Source of the DNA: Rhynchopus euleeides
Taxonomy: Eukaryota; Euglenozoa; Diplonemea; Diplonemida; Diplonemidae
Assembly: GCA_963210315.1 (NCBI GenBank)
Contig: OY723269.1
Location: 124,001 to 188,000, forward strand
Length of the DNA stretch: 64,000 bases
Direction of reading: 5' to 3'
Position 1 is the first letter of the stretch; each line of letters begins with the position of its first letter. Below are positions 9,749 to 24,700 of this stretch, in pieces. The position numbers were made by a program, and so were the translations under genes. Under the pieces are notes generated by a model. It was not told the origin of the DNA. It worked only from the letters and a program-made list of their open reading frames with translations, and made no database searches.

Positions 9749-12700
9749 CTACGGATCGTTGACACCGCCCGGAGGATCTGGCCGCGTTACAGTCACCCCA
9801 GGAGACACGGGCTGTCTGACGCTCACCACAGGAGGCACAGGCTGTGTGACACTCACCGCAGGAGGCACAGGCTGTGATGTAGGCACAGGCTGTGTGACAC
9901 TCACCACAGGAGGCACAGGCTGTGATGTAGGCACCGCAGGAGGCACAGGCTGTGTGACGCTCACCGCAGGAGGCACAGGCGGTGATGTAGGCACCGCAGG
10001 AGGCACAGGCTGTGATGTAGGCACAGGCTGTGTGACACTCACCACAGGAGGCACAGGCTGTGTGACGCTCACCGCAGGAGGCACAGGCTGTGATGTAGGC
10101 ACCGCAGGAGGCACAGGCTGTGTGACACTCACCGCAGGAGGCACAGGCTGTGTGACACTCACCGCAGGAGGCACAGGCTGTGATGTAGGCACAGGCTGTG
10201 TGACACTCACCACAGGAGGCACAGGCTGTGATGTAGGCACCGCAGGAGGCACAGGCTGTGTGACACTCACCGCAGGAGGCACAGGCTGTGATGTAGGCAC
10301 CGCAGGAGGCACAGGCTGTGTGACGCTCACCGCAGGAGGCACAGGCGGTGATGTAGGCACCGCAGGAGGCACAGGCTGTGATGTAGGCACAGGCTGTGTG
10401 ACACTCACCACAGGAGGCACAGGCTGTGTGACGCTCACCGCAGGAGGCACAGGCTGTGATGTATGCACCGCAGGAGGCACAGGCTGTGTGACACTCACCG
10501 CAGGAGGCACAGGCTGTGATGTAGGCACCGCAGGAAGCACAGGCTGTGTGACGCTCACCGCAGGAGGCACAGGCTGTGATGTAGGCACCGCAGGAGGCAC
10601 AGGCTGTGTGACACTCACCGCAGGAGGCACAGGCTGTGATGTAGGCACAGGCTGTGTGACACTCACCGCAGGAGGGACAGGCCGTGTGACACTCACCGCA
10701 GGAGGCACAGGCTGTGATGTAGGCACCGCAGGAGGCACAGGCTGTGTGTCACTCACCGCAGGAGGCACAGGCTGTGTGACACTCACCGCAGGAGGCACAG
10801 GCTGTGATGTAGGCACCGCAGGAGGCACAGGCTGTGATGTAGGCACCGCAGGAGGCACAGGCTGTGATGTAGGCACCGCAGGAGGCACAGGCTGTGTGAC
10901 ACTCACCGCAGGAGGCACAGGCTGTGATGTAGGCACCGCAGGAGGCACAGGCTGTGTGACGCTCACCGCAGGAGGCACAGGCTGTGATGTAGGCACCGCA
11001 GGAGGCACAGGCTGTGTGACACTCACCACAGGAGGCACAGGCTGTGATGTAGGCACAGGCTGTGTGACACTCACCGCAGGAGGCACAGGCTGTGATGTAG
11101 GCACCGCAGGAGGCACAGGCTGTGTGACACTCACCACAGGAGGCACAGGCTGTGATGTAGGCACAGGCTGTGTGACACTCACCGCAGGAGGCACAGGCTG
11201 TGATGTAGGCACCGCAGGAGGCACAGGCTGTGTGACACTCACCGCAGGACGCACAGGCTGTGATGTAGGCACCGCAGGAGGCACAGGCTGTGTGACACTC
11301 ACCGCAGGAGGCACAGGCTGTGATGTAGGCACCGCAGGAGGCACAGGCTGTGTGACACTCACCGCAGGAGGCACAGGCTGTGATGTAGGCACCGCAGGAG
11401 GCACAGGCTGTGTGTCACTCACCACAGGAGGCACAGGCTGTGATGTAGGCACCGCAGGAGGCACAGGCTGTGTGACACTCACCACAGGAGGCACAGGCTG
11501 TGATGTAGGCACAGGCTGTGTGACACTCACCGCAGGAGGCACAGGCTGTGTGACACTCACCGCAGGAGGCACAGGCTGTGTGACGCTCACCGCAGGAGGC
11601 ACAGGCTGTGATGTAGGCACCGCAGGAGGCACAGGCTGTGTGACACTCACCGCAGGAGGCACAGGCTGTGATGTAGGCACCGCAGGAGGCACAGGCTGTG
11701 ATGTAGGCACCGCAGGAGGCACAGGCTGTGATGTAGGCACCGCAGGAGGCACAGGCTGTGTGACGCTCACCGCAGGAGGCACAGGCTGTGATGTAGGCAC
11801 CGCAGGAGGCACAGGCTGTGTGACACTCACCACAGGAGGCACAGGCTGTGATGTAGGCACAGGCTGTGTGACACTCACCGCAGGAGGCACAGGCTGTGAT
11901 GTAGGCACCGCAGGAGGCACAGGCTGTGTGACACTCACCACAGGAGGCACAGGCTGTGATGTAGGCACAGGCTGTGTGACACTCACCGCAGGAGGCACAG
12001 GCTGTGATGTAGGCACCGCAGGAGGCACAGGCTGTGTGACACTCACCGCAGGAGGCACAGGCTGTGATGTAGGCACCGCAGGAGGCACAGGCTGTGTGAC
12101 ACTCACCGCAGGAGGCACAGGCTGTGATGTAGGCACCGCAGGAGGCACAGGCTGTGTGTCACTCACCACAGGAGGCACAGGCTGTGATGTAGGCACCGCA
12201 GGAGGCACAGGCTGTGTGACACTCACCACAGGAGGCACAGGCTGTAATGTAGGCACCGCAGGAGGCACAGGCTGTGTGACGCTCACCGCAGGAGGCACAG
12301 GCTGTGATGTAGGCACAGGCTGTGTGACACTCACCACAGGAGGCACAGGCTGTAATGTAGGCACCGCAGGAGGCACAGGCTGTGTGACGCTCACCGCAGG
12401 AGGCACAGGCTGTGATGTAGGCACCGCAGGAGGCACAGGCTGTGTGACACTCACCGCAGGAGGCACAGGCTGTGTCACACTCACCGCAGGAGGCACAGGC
12501 TGTGATGTAGGCACCGCAGGAGGCACAGGCTGTGTGACGCTCACCGCAGGAGGCACAGGCTGTGATGTAGGCACCGCAGGAGGCACAGGCTGTGATGTAG
12601 GCACCGCAGGAGGCACAGGCTGTGTGACACTCACCACAGGAGGCACAGGCTGTGATGTAGGCACAGGCTGTGTGACACTCACCGCAGGAGGCACAGGCTG

Positions 12701-15700
12701 TGATGTAGGCACCGCAGGAGGCACAGGCTGTGTGACACTCACCGCAGGAGGCACAGGCTGTGATGTAGGCACCGCAGGAGGCACAGGCTGTGTGACACTC
12801 ACCGCAGGAGGCACAGGCTGTGATGTAGGCACAGGCTGTGTGACACTCACCGCAGGAGGCACAGGCTGTGATGTAGGCACCGCAGGAGGCACAGGCTGTG
12901 TGACACTCACCGCAGGAGGCACAGGCTGTGATGTAGGCACAGGCTGTGTGACACTCACCGCAGGAGGCACAGGCTGTGATGTAGGCACCGCAGGAGGCAC
13001 AGGCTGTGTGTCACTCACCGCAGGAGGCACAGGCTGTGTGACACTCACCGCAGGAGGCACAGGCTGTGATGTAGGCACCGCAGGAGGCACAGGCTGTGAT
13101 GTAGGCACCGCAGGAGGCACAGGCTGTGATGTAGGCACCGCAGGAGGCACAGGCTGTGTGACACTCACCGCAGGAGGCACAGGCTGTGATGTAGGCACCG
13201 CAGGAGGCACAGGCTGTGTGACGCTCACCGCAGGAGGCACAGGCTGTGATGTAGGCACCGCAGGAGGCACAGGCTGTGTGACACTCACCACAGGAGGCAC
13301 AGGCTGTGATGTAGGCACAGGCTGTGTGACACTCACCGCAGGAGGCACAGGCTGTGATGTAGGCACCGCAGGAGGCACAGGCTGTGTGACACTCACCACA
13401 GGAGGCACAGGCTGTGATGTAGGCACAGGCTGTGTGACACTCACCGCAGGAGGCACAGGCTGTGATGTAGGCACCGCAGGAGGCACAGGCTGTGTGACAC
13501 TCACCGCAGGAGGCACAGGCTGTGATGTAGGCACCGCAGGAGGCACAGGCTGTGTGACACTCACCGCAGGAGGCACAGGCTGTGATGTAGGCACCGCAGG
13601 AGGCACAGGCTGTGTGTCACTCACCACAGGAGGCACAGGCTGTGATGTAGGCACCGCAGGAGGCACAGGCTGTGTGACACTCACCACAGGAGGCACAGGC
13701 TGTAATGTAGGCACCGCAGGAGGCACAGGCTGTGTGACGCTCACCGCAGGAGGCACAGGCTGTGATGTAGGCACAGGCTGTGTGACACTCACCACAGGAG
13801 GCACAGGCTGTAATGTAGGCACCGCAGGAGGCACAGGCTGTGTGACGCTCACCGCAGGAGGCACAGGCTGTGATGTAGGCACCGCAGGAGGCACAGGCTG
13901 TGTGACACTCACCGCAGGAGGCACAGGCTGTGTGACACTCACCGCAGGAGGCACAGGCTGTGATGTAGGCACCGCAGGAGGCACAGGCTGTGTGACGCTC
14001 ACCGCAGGAGGCACAGGCTGTGATGTAGGCACCGCACGAGGCACAGGCTGTGTGACACTCACCGCAGGAGGCACAGGCTGTGATGTAGGCACAGGCTGTG
14101 TGACACTCACCGCAGGAGGCACAGGCTGTGTGACACTCACCACAGGAGGCACAGGCTGTGATGTAGGCACAGGCTGTGTGACACTCACCGCAGGAGGCAC
14201 AGGCTGTGATGTAGGCACCGCAGGAGGCACAGGCTGTGTGACACTCACCACAGGAGGCACAGGCTGTGATGTAGGCACAGGCTGTGTGACACTCACCGCA
14301 GGAGGCACAGGCTGTGATGTAGGCACCGCAGGAGGCACAGGCTGTGATGTAGGCACAGGCTGTGTGACACTCACGACAGGAGGCACAGGCTGTGATGTAG
14401 GCACAGGCTGTGTGACACTCACCGCAGGAGGCACAGGCTGTGATGTAGGCACCGCAGGAGGCACAGGCTGTGTGACGCTCACCGCAGGAGGCACAGGCTG
14501 TGATGTAGGCACCGCAGGAGGCACAGGCTGTGTGGCACTCACCGCAGGAGGCACAGGCTGTGATGTAGGCACCGCAGGAGGCACAGGCTGTGTGGCACTC
14601 ACCACAGGAGGCACAGGCTGTGATGTAGGCACAGGCTGTGTGACACTCACCGCAGGAGGCACAGGCTGTGATGTAGGCACCGCAGGAGGCACAGGCTGTG
14701 TGACACTCACCGCAGGAGGCACAGGCTGTGATGTAGGCACCGCAGGAGGCACAGGCTGTGTGACACTCACCGCAGGAGGCACAGGCTGTGATGTAGGCAC
14801 AGGCTGTGTGACACTCACCGCAGGAGGCACAGGCTGTGATGTAGGCACCGCAGGAGGCACAGGCTGTGTGACACTCACCGCAGGAGGCACAGGCTGTGAT
14901 GTAGGCACCGCAGGAGGCACAGGCTGTGTGTCACTCACCACAGGAGGCACAGGCTGTGATGGAGGCACCGCAGGAGGCACAGGCTGTGTGACACTCACCA
15001 CAGGAGGCACAGGCTGTGATGTAGGCACCGCAGGAGGCACAGGCTGTGTGACGCTCACCGCAGGAGGCACAGGCTGTGATGTAGGCACCGCAGGAGCCAC
15101 AGGCTGTGTGACACTCACCACAGGAGGCACAGGCTGTGATGTAGGCACCGCAGGAGGCACAGGCTGTGTGACACTCACCGCAGGAGGCACAGGCTGTGAT
15201 GTAGGCACAGGCTATGTGACACTCACCGCAGGAGGCACAGGCTGTGTGACACTCACCACAGGAGGCACAGGCTGTGATGTAGGCACCGCAGGAGGCACAG
15301 GCTGTGTGACACTCACCGCAGGAGGCACAGGCTGTGATGTAGGCACCGCAGGAGGCACAGGCTGTGTGACGCTCACCGCAGGAGGCACAGGCTGTGATGT
15401 AGGCACCGCAGGAGGCACAGGCTCTGTGACACTCACCACAGGAGGCACAGGCTGTGTGACACTCACCACAGGAGGCACAGGCTGTGATGTAGGCACCGCA
15501 GGAGGCACAGGCTGTGTGACGCTCACCGCAGGAGGCACAGGCTGTGATGTAGGCACCGCAGGAGGCACAGGCTCTGTGACACTCACCACAGGAGGCACAG
15601 GCTGTGATGTAGGCACCGCAGGAGGCACAGGCTGTGTGACACTCACCGCAGGAGGCACAGGCTGTGATGTAGGCACAGGCTATGTCACACTCACCGCAGG

Positions 15701-18700
15701 AGGCACAGGCTGTGTGACACTCACCACAGGAGGCACAGGCTGTGATGTAGGCACCGCAGGAGGCACAGGCTGTGTGACACTCACCGCAGGAGGCACAGGC
15801 TGTGATGTAGGCACCGCAGGAGGCACAGGCTGTGTGTCACTCACCACAGGAGGCACAGGCTGTGATGTAGGCACCGCAGGAGGCACAGGCTGTGTGACAC
15901 TCACCACAGGAGGCACAGGCTGTAATGTAGGCACCGCAGGAGGCACAGGCTGTGTGACGCTCACCGCAGGAGGCACAGGCTGTGATGTAGGCACAGGCTG
16001 TGTGACACTCACCACAGGAGGCACAGGCTGTGTGACGCTCACCGCAGGAGGCACAGGCTGTGATGTAGGCACCGCAGGAGGCACAGGCTGTGTGACACTC
16101 ACCGCAGGAGGCACAGGCTGTGTCACACTCACCGCAGGAGGCACAGGCTGTGATGTAGGCACCGCAGGAGGCACAGGCTGTGTGACGCTCACCGCAGGAG
16201 GCACAGGCTGTGATGTAGGCACCGCAGGAGGCACAGGCTGTGATGTAGGCACCGCAGGAGGCACAGGCTGTGTGACACTCACCACAGGAGGCACAGGCTG
16301 TGATGTAGGCACAGGCTGTGTGACACTCACCGCAGGAGGCACAGGCTGTGATGTAGGCACCGCAGGAGGCACAGGCTGTGTGACACTCACCGCAGGAGGC
16401 ACAGGCTGTGATGTAGGCACCGCAGGAGGCACAGGCTGTGTGACACTCACCGCAGGAGGCACAGGCTGTGATGTAGGCACAGGCTGTGTGACACTCACCG
16501 CAGGAGGCACAGGCTGTGATGTAGGCACCGCAGGAGGCACAGGCTGTGTGACACTCACCGCAGGAGGCACAGGCTGTGATGTAGGCACCGCAGGAGGCAC
16601 AGGCTGTGTGTCACTCACCACAGGAGGCACAGGCTGTGATGTAGGCACAGGCTGTGTGACGCTCACCGCAGGAGGCACAGGCTGTGATGTAGGCACCGCA
16701 GGAGGCACAGGCTGTGTGACACTCACCGCAGGAGGCACAGGCTGTGATGTAGGCACCGCAGGAGGCACAGGCTGTGTGTCACTCACCACAGGAGGCACAG
16801 GCTGTGATGTAGGCACAGGCTGTGTGACGCTCACCGCAGGAGGCACAGGCTGTGATATAGGCACCGCAGGAGGCACAGGCTGTGTGACACTCACCGCAGG
16901 AGGCACAGGCTGTGATGTAGGCACAGGCTGTGTGACACTCACCGCAGGAGGCACAGGCTGTGATGTAGGCACCGCAGCAGGCACAGGCTGTGTGACACTC
17001 ACCACAGGAGGCACAGGCTGTGATGTAGGCACAGGCTGTGTGACACTCACCGCAGGAGGCACAGGCTGTGATGTAGGCACCGCAGGAGGCACAGGCTGTG
17101 ATGTAGGCACAGGGTGTGTGACACTCACGACAGGAGGCACAGGCTGTGATGTAGGCACAGGCTGTGTGACACTCACCGCAGGAGGCACAGGCTGTGATGT
17201 AGGCACCGCAGGAGGCACAGGCTGTGATGTAGGCACAGGCTGTGTGACACTCACGACAGGAGGCACAGGCTGTGATGTAGGCACAGGCTGTGTGACACTC
17301 ACCGCAGGAGGCACAGGCTGTGATGTAGGCACCGCAGGAGGCACAGGCTGTGTGACACTCACCGCAGCAGACACAGGCTGTGATGTAGGCACCGCAGGAG
17401 GCACAGGCTGTGTGACACTCACCGCAGGAGGCACAGGCTGTGATGTAGGCACAGGCTGTGTGACACTCACCGCAGGAGGCACAGGCTGTGATGTAGGCAC
17501 CGCAGGAGGCACAGGCTGTGTGACACTCACCGCAGGAGGCACAGGCTGTGATGTAGGCACCGCAGGAGGCACAGGCTGTGTGTCACTCACCACAGGAGGC
17601 ACAGGCTGTGATGTAGGCACAGGCTGTGTGACGCTCACCGCAGGAGGCACAGGCTGTGATGTAGGCACCGCAGGAGGCACAGGCTGTGTGACACTCACCA
17701 CAGGAGGCACAGGCTGTGCTGTAGGCACCGCAGGAGGCACAGGCTGTGTGACGCTCACCGCAGGAGGCACAGGCTGTGATGTAGGCACCGCAGGAGGCAC
17801 AGGCTGTGTGACACTCACCACAGGAGGCACAGGCTGTGATGTAGGCACAGGCTGTGTGACACTCACCGCAGGAGGCACAGGCTGTGATGTAGGCACCGCA
17901 GGAGGCACAGGCTGTGATGTAGGCACAGGCTGTGTGACACTCACGACAGGAGGCACAGGCTGTGATGTAGGCACAGGCTGTGTGACACTCACCGCAGGAG
18001 GCACAGGCTGTGATGTAGGCACCGCAGGAGGCACAGGCTGTGTGGCACTCACCACAGGAGGCACAGGCTGTGATGTAGGCACAGGCTGTGTGACACTCAC
18101 CGCAGGAGGCACAGGCTGTGATGTAGGCACCGCAGGAGGCACAGGCTGTGTGACACTCACCGCAGGAGGCACAGGCTGTGATGTAGGCACCGCAGGAGGC
18201 ACAGGCTGTGTGACACTCACCGCAGGAGGCACAGGCTGTGATGTAGGCACAGGCTGTGTGACACTCACCGCAGGAGGCACAGGCTGTGATGTAGGCACCG
18301 CAGGAGGCACAGGCTGTGTGACACTCACCGCAGGAGGCACAGGCTGTGATGTAGGCACCGCAGGAGGCACAGGCTGTGTGTCACTCACCACAGGAGGCAC
18401 AGGCTGTGATGGAGGCACCGCAGGAGGCACAGGCTGTGTGACACTCACCGCAGGAGGCACAGGCTGTGATGTAGGCACCGCAGGAGGCACAGGCTGTGTG
18501 ACGCTCACCGCAGGAGGCACAGGCTGTGATGTAGGCACCGCAGGAGGCACAGGCTGTGTGACACTCACCGCAGGAGGCACAGGCTGTGATGTAGGCACCG
18601 CAGGAGGCACAGGCTGTGTGACACTCACCGCAGGAGGCACAGGCTGTGATGTAGGCACAGGCTGTGTGACACTCACCGCAGGAGGCACAGGCTGTGATGT

Positions 18701-21700
18701 AGGCACCGCAGGAGGCACAGGCTGTGTGACACTCACCGCAGGAGGCACAGGCTGTGATGTAGGCACCGCAGGAGGCACAGGCTGTGTGTCACTCACCACA
18801 GGAGGCACAGGCTGTGATGTAGGCACAGGCTGTGTGACGCTCACCGCAGGAGGCACAGGCTGTGATGTAGGCACCGCAGGAGGCACAGGCTGTGTGACAC
18901 TCACCGCAGGAGGCACAGGCTGTGATATAGGCACCGCAGGAGGCACAGGCTGTGTGACACTCACCGCAGGAGGCACAGGCTGTGATGTAGGCACAGGCTG
19001 TGTGACACTCACCGCAGGAGGCACAGGCTGTGATGTAGGCACCGCAGCAGGCACAGGCTGTGTGACACTCACCACAGGAGGCACAGGCTGTGATGTAGGC
19101 ACAGGCTGTGTGACACTCACCGCAGGAGGCACAGGCTGTGATGTAGGCACCGCAGGAGGCACAGGCTGTGATGTAGGCACAGGCTGTGTGACACTCACCG
19201 CAGGAGGCACAGGCTGTGATGTAGGCACCGCAGGAGGCACAGGCTCTGTGACACTCACCACAGGAGGCACAGGCTGTGATGTAGGCACAGGCTGTGTGAC
19301 ACTCACCGCAGGAGGCACAGGCTGTGATGTAGGCACCGCAGGAGGCACAGGCTGTGTGACACTCACCGCAGGAGGCACAGGCTGTGATGTAGGCACCGCA
19401 GGAGGCACAGGCTGTGTGACACTCACCACAGGAGGCACAGGCTGTGCTGTAGGCACCGCAGGAGGCACAGGCTGTGTGACGCTCACCGCAGGAGGCACAG
19501 GCTGTGATGTAGGCACCGCAGGAGGCACAGGCTGTGTGACACTCACCACAGGAGGCACAGGCTGTGATGTAGGCACAGGCTGTGTGACACTCACGACAGG
19601 AGGCACAGGCTGTGTGACGCTCACCGCAGGAGGCACAGGCTGTGATGTAGGCACCGCAGGAGGCACAGGCTGTGTGACACTCACCGCAGGAGGCACAGGC
19701 TGTGATGTAGGCACCGCAGGAGGCACAGGCTGTGTGACACGCACCACAGGAGGCACAGGCTGTGATGTAGGCACAGGCTGTGTGACACTCACGACAGGAG
19801 GCACAGGCTGTGTGACGCTCACCGCAGGAGGCACAGGCTGTGATGTAGGCACCGCAGGAGGCACAGGCTGTGTGACACTCACCGCAGGAGGCACAGGCTG
19901 TGATGTAGGCACAGGCTGTGTGACACTCACCGCAGGAGGCACAGGCTGTGTGACACTCACCACAGGAGGCACAGGCTGTGATGTAGGCACAGGCTGTGTG
20001 ACACTCACCGCAGGAGGCACAGGCTGTGATGTAGGCACCGCAGGAGGCACAGGCTGTGATGTAGGCACAGGCTGTGTGACACTCACCGCAGGAGGCACAG
20101 GCTGTGATGTAGGCACAGGCTGTGTGACACTCACGACAGGAGGCACAGGCTGTGATGTAGGCACAGGCTGTGTGACACTCACCGCAGGAGGCACAGGCTG
20201 TGATGTAGGCACCGCAGGAGGCACAGGCTGTGTGACGCTCACCGCAGGAGGCACAGGCTGTGATGTAGGCACCGCAGGAGGCACAGGCTGTGTGACACTC
20301 ACCACAGGAGGCACAGGCTGTGATGTAGGCACAGGCTGTGTGACACTCACCGCAGGAGGCACAGGCTGTGATGTAGGCACCGCAGGAGGCACAGGCTGTG
20401 TGACACTCACCACAGGAGGCACAGGCTTTGATGTAGGCACAGGCTGTGTGACACTCACCGCAGGAGGCACAGGCTGTGATGTAGGCACAGGCTGTGTGAC
20501 ACTCACGACAGGAGGCACAGGCTGTGATGTAGGCACAGGCTGTGTGACACTCACCGCAGGAGGCACAGGCTGTGATGTAGGCACCGCAGGAGGCACAGGC
20601 TGTGTGACGCTCACCGCAGGAGGCACAGGCTGTGATGTAGGCACCGCAGGAGGCACAGGCTGTGTGACACTCACCGCAGGAGGCACAGGCTGTGTGACAC
20701 TCACGACAGGAGGCACAGGCTGTGATGTAGGCACAGGCTGTGTGACACTCACCGCAGGAGGCACAGGCTGTGATGTAGGCACCGCAGGAGGCACAGGCTG
20801 TGTGACGCTCACCGCAGGAGGCACAGGCTGTGATGTAGGCACCGCAGGAGGCACAGGCTGTGTGACACTCACCGCAGGAGGCACAGGCTGTGATGTAGGC
20901 ACCGCAGGAGGCACAGGCTGTGTGACACTCACCGCAGGAGGCACAGGCTGTGATGTAGGCACCGCAGGAGGCACAGGCTGTGTGTCACTCACCACAGGAG
21001 GCACAGGCTGTGATGTAGGCACCGCAGGAGGCACAGGCTGTGTGACGCTCACCGCAGGAGGCACAGGCTGTGATGTAGGCACCGCAGGAGGCACAGGCTG
21101 TGTGACACTCACCACAGGAGGTACAGGCTGTGATGTAGGCACAGGCTGTGTGACACTCACCGCAGGAGGCACAGGCTGTGATGTAGGCACCGCAGGAGGC
21201 ACAGGCTGTGTGACACTCACCACAGGAGGCACAGGCTGTGATGTAGGCACAGGCTGTGTGACACTCACCGCAGGAGGCACAGGCTGTGATGTAGGCACAG
21301 GCTGTGTGACACTCACGACAGGAGGCACAGGCTGTGATGTAGGCACAGGCTGTGTGACACTCACCGCAGGAGGCACAGGCTGTGATGTAGGCACCGCAGG
21401 AGGCACAGGCTGTGTGACGCTCACCGCAGGAGGCACAGGCTGTGATGTAGGCACCGCAGGAGGCACAGGCTGTGTGACACTCACCGCAGGAGGCACAGGC
21501 TGTGTGACACTCACGACAGGAGGCACAGGCTGTGATGTAGGCACAGGCTGTGTGACACTCACCGCAGGAGGCACAGGCTGTGATGTAGGCACCGCAGGAG
21601 GCACAGGCTGTGTGACGCTCACCGCAGGAGGCACAGGCTGTGATGTAGGCACCGCAGGAGGCACAGGCTGTGTGACACTCACCACAGGAGGCACAGGCTG

Positions 21701-24700
21701 TGATGTAGGCACAGGCTGTGTGACACTCACCGCAGGAGGCACAGGCTGTGATGTAGGCACCGCAGGAGGCACAGGCTGTGTGACACTCACCACAGGAGGC
21801 ACAGGCTGTGATGTAGGCACAGGCTGTGTGACACTCACCGCAGGAGGCACAGGCTGTGATGTAGGCACAGGCTGTGTGACACTCACGACAGGAGGCACAG
21901 GCTGTGATGTAGGCACAGGCTGTGTGACACTCACCGCAGGAGGCACAGGCTGTGATGTAGGCACCGCAGGAGGCACAGGCTGTGTGACGCTCACCGCAGG
22001 AGGCACAGGCTGTGTGACACTCACCGCAGGAGGCACAGGCTGTGTGTCACTCACCACAGGAGGCACAGGCTGTGATGTAGGCACCGCAGGAGGCACAGGC
22101 TGTGTGACACTCACCGCAGGAGGCACAGGCTGTGATGTAGGCACAGGCTGTGTGACACTCACGACAGGAGGCACAGGCTGTGTGACGCTCACCGCAGGAG
22201 GCACAGGCTGTGATGTAGGCACCGCAGGAGGCACAGGCTGTGTGACACTCACCGCAGGAGGCACAGGCTGTGATGTAGGCACAGGCTGTGTGACACTCAC
22301 CGCAGGAGGCACAGGCTGTGTGACACTCACCACAGGAGGCACAGGCTGTGATGTAGGCACAGGCTGTGTGACACTCACCGCAGGAGGCACAGGCTGTGAT
22401 GTAGGCACCGCAGGAGGCACAGGCTGTGTGACACTGACCACAGGAGGCACAGGCTGTGATGTAGGCACAGGCTGTGTGACACTCACCGCAGGAGGCACAG
22501 GCTGTGATGTAGGCACAGGCTGTGTGACACTCACGACAGGAGGCACAGGCTGTGATGTAGGCACAGGCTGTGTGACACTCACCGCAGGAGGCACAGGCTG
22601 TGATGTAGGCACCGCAGGAGGCACAGGCTGTGTGACGCTCACCGCAGGAGGCACAGGCTGTGATGTAGGCACCGCAGGAGGCACAGGCTGTGTGACACTC
22701 ACCACAGGAGGCACAGGCTGTGATGTAGGCACAGGCTGTGTGACACTCACCGCAGGAGGCACAGGCTGTGATGTAGGCACCGCAGGAGGCACAGGCTGTG
22801 TGACACTCACCGCAGGAGGCACAGGCTGTGATGTAGGCACCGCAGGAGGCACAGGCTGTGTGTCACTCACCACAGGAGGCACAGGCTGTGATGTAGGCAC
22901 CGCAGGAGGCACAGGCTGTGTGACACTCACCGCAGGAGGCACAGGCTGTGATGTAGGCACCGCAGGAGGCACAGGCTGTGTGACGCTCACCGCAGGAGGC
23001 ACAGGCTGTGATGTAGGCACCGCAGGAGGCACAGGCTGTGTGACACTCACCGCAGGAGGCACAGGCTGTGATGTAGGCACCGCAGGAGGCACAGGCTGTG
23101 TGTCACTCACCACAGGAGGCACAGGCTGTGATGTAGGCACCGCAGGAGGCACAGGCTGTGTGACGCTCACCGCAGGAGGCACAGGCTGTGATGTAGGCAC
23201 CGCAGGAGGCACAGGCTGTGTGACACTCACCACAGGAGGTACAGGCTGTGATGTAGGCACAGGCTGTGTGACACTCACCGCAGGAGGCACAGGCTGTGAT
23301 GTAGGCACCGCAGGAGGCACAGGCTGTGTGACACTCACCACAGGAGGCACAGGCTGTGATGTAGGCACAGGCTGTGTGACACTCACCGCAGGAGGCACAG
23401 GCTGTGATGTAGGCACAGGCTGTGTGACACTCACGACAGGAGGCACAGGCTGTGATGTAGGCACAGGCTGTGTGACACTCACCGCAGGAGGCACAGGCTG
23501 TGATGTAGGCACCGCAGGAGGCACAGGCTGTGTGACGCTCACCGCAGGAGGCACAGGCTGTGATGTAGGCACCGCAGGAGGCACAGGCTGTGTGACACTC
23601 ACCACAGGAGGCACAGGCTGTGATGTAGGCACAGGCTGTGTGACACTCACCGCAGGAGGCACAGGCTGTGATGTAGGCACCGCAGGAGGCACAGGCTGTG
23701 TGACACTCACCACAGGAGGCACAGGCTGTGATGTAGGCACAGGCTGTGTGACACTCACCGCAGGAGGCACAGGCTGTGATGTAGGCACAGGCTGTGTGAC
23801 ACTCACGACAGGAGGCACAGGCTGTGATGTAGGCACAGGCTGTGTGACACTCACCGCAGGAGGCACAGGCTGTGATGTAGGCACCGCAGGAGGCACAGGC
23901 TGTGTGACGCTCACCGCAGGAGGCACAGGCTGTGTGACACTCACCGCAGGAGGCACAGGCTGTGTGTCACTCACCACAGGAGGCACAGGCTGTGATGTAG
24001 GCACCGCAGGAGGCACAGGCTGTGTGACACTCACCGCAGGAGGCACAGGCTGTGATGTAGGCACAGGCTGTGTGACACTCACGACAGGAGGCACAGGCTG
24101 TGTGACGCTCACCGCAGGAGGCACAGGCTGTGATGTAGGCACCGCAGGAGGCACAGGCTGTGTGACACTCACCGCAGGAGGCACAGGCTGTGATGTAGGC
24201 ACAGGCTGTGTGACACTCACCGCAGGAGGCACAGGCTGTGTGACACTCACCACAGGAGGCACAGGCTGTGATGTAGGCACAGGCTGTGTGACACTCACCG
24301 CAGGAGGCACAGGCTGTGATGTAGGCACCGCAGGAGGCACAGGCTGTGTGACACTGACCACAGGAGGCACAGGCTGTGATGTAGGCACAGGCTGTGTGAC
24401 ACTCACCGCAGGAGGCACAGGCTGTGATGTAGGCACAGGCTGTGTGACACTCACGACAGGAGGCACAGGCTGTGATGTAGGCACAGGCTGTGTGACACTC
24501 ACCGCAGGAGGCACAGGCTGTGATGTAGGCACCGCAGGAGGCACAGGCTGTGTGTCACTCACCACAGGAGGCACAGGCTGTGATGTAGGCACCGCAGGAG
24601 GCACAGGCTGTGTGACGCTCACCGCAGGAGGCACAGGCTGTGATGTAGGCACCGCAGGAGGCACAGGCTGTGTGACACTCACCACAGGAGGTACAGGCTG

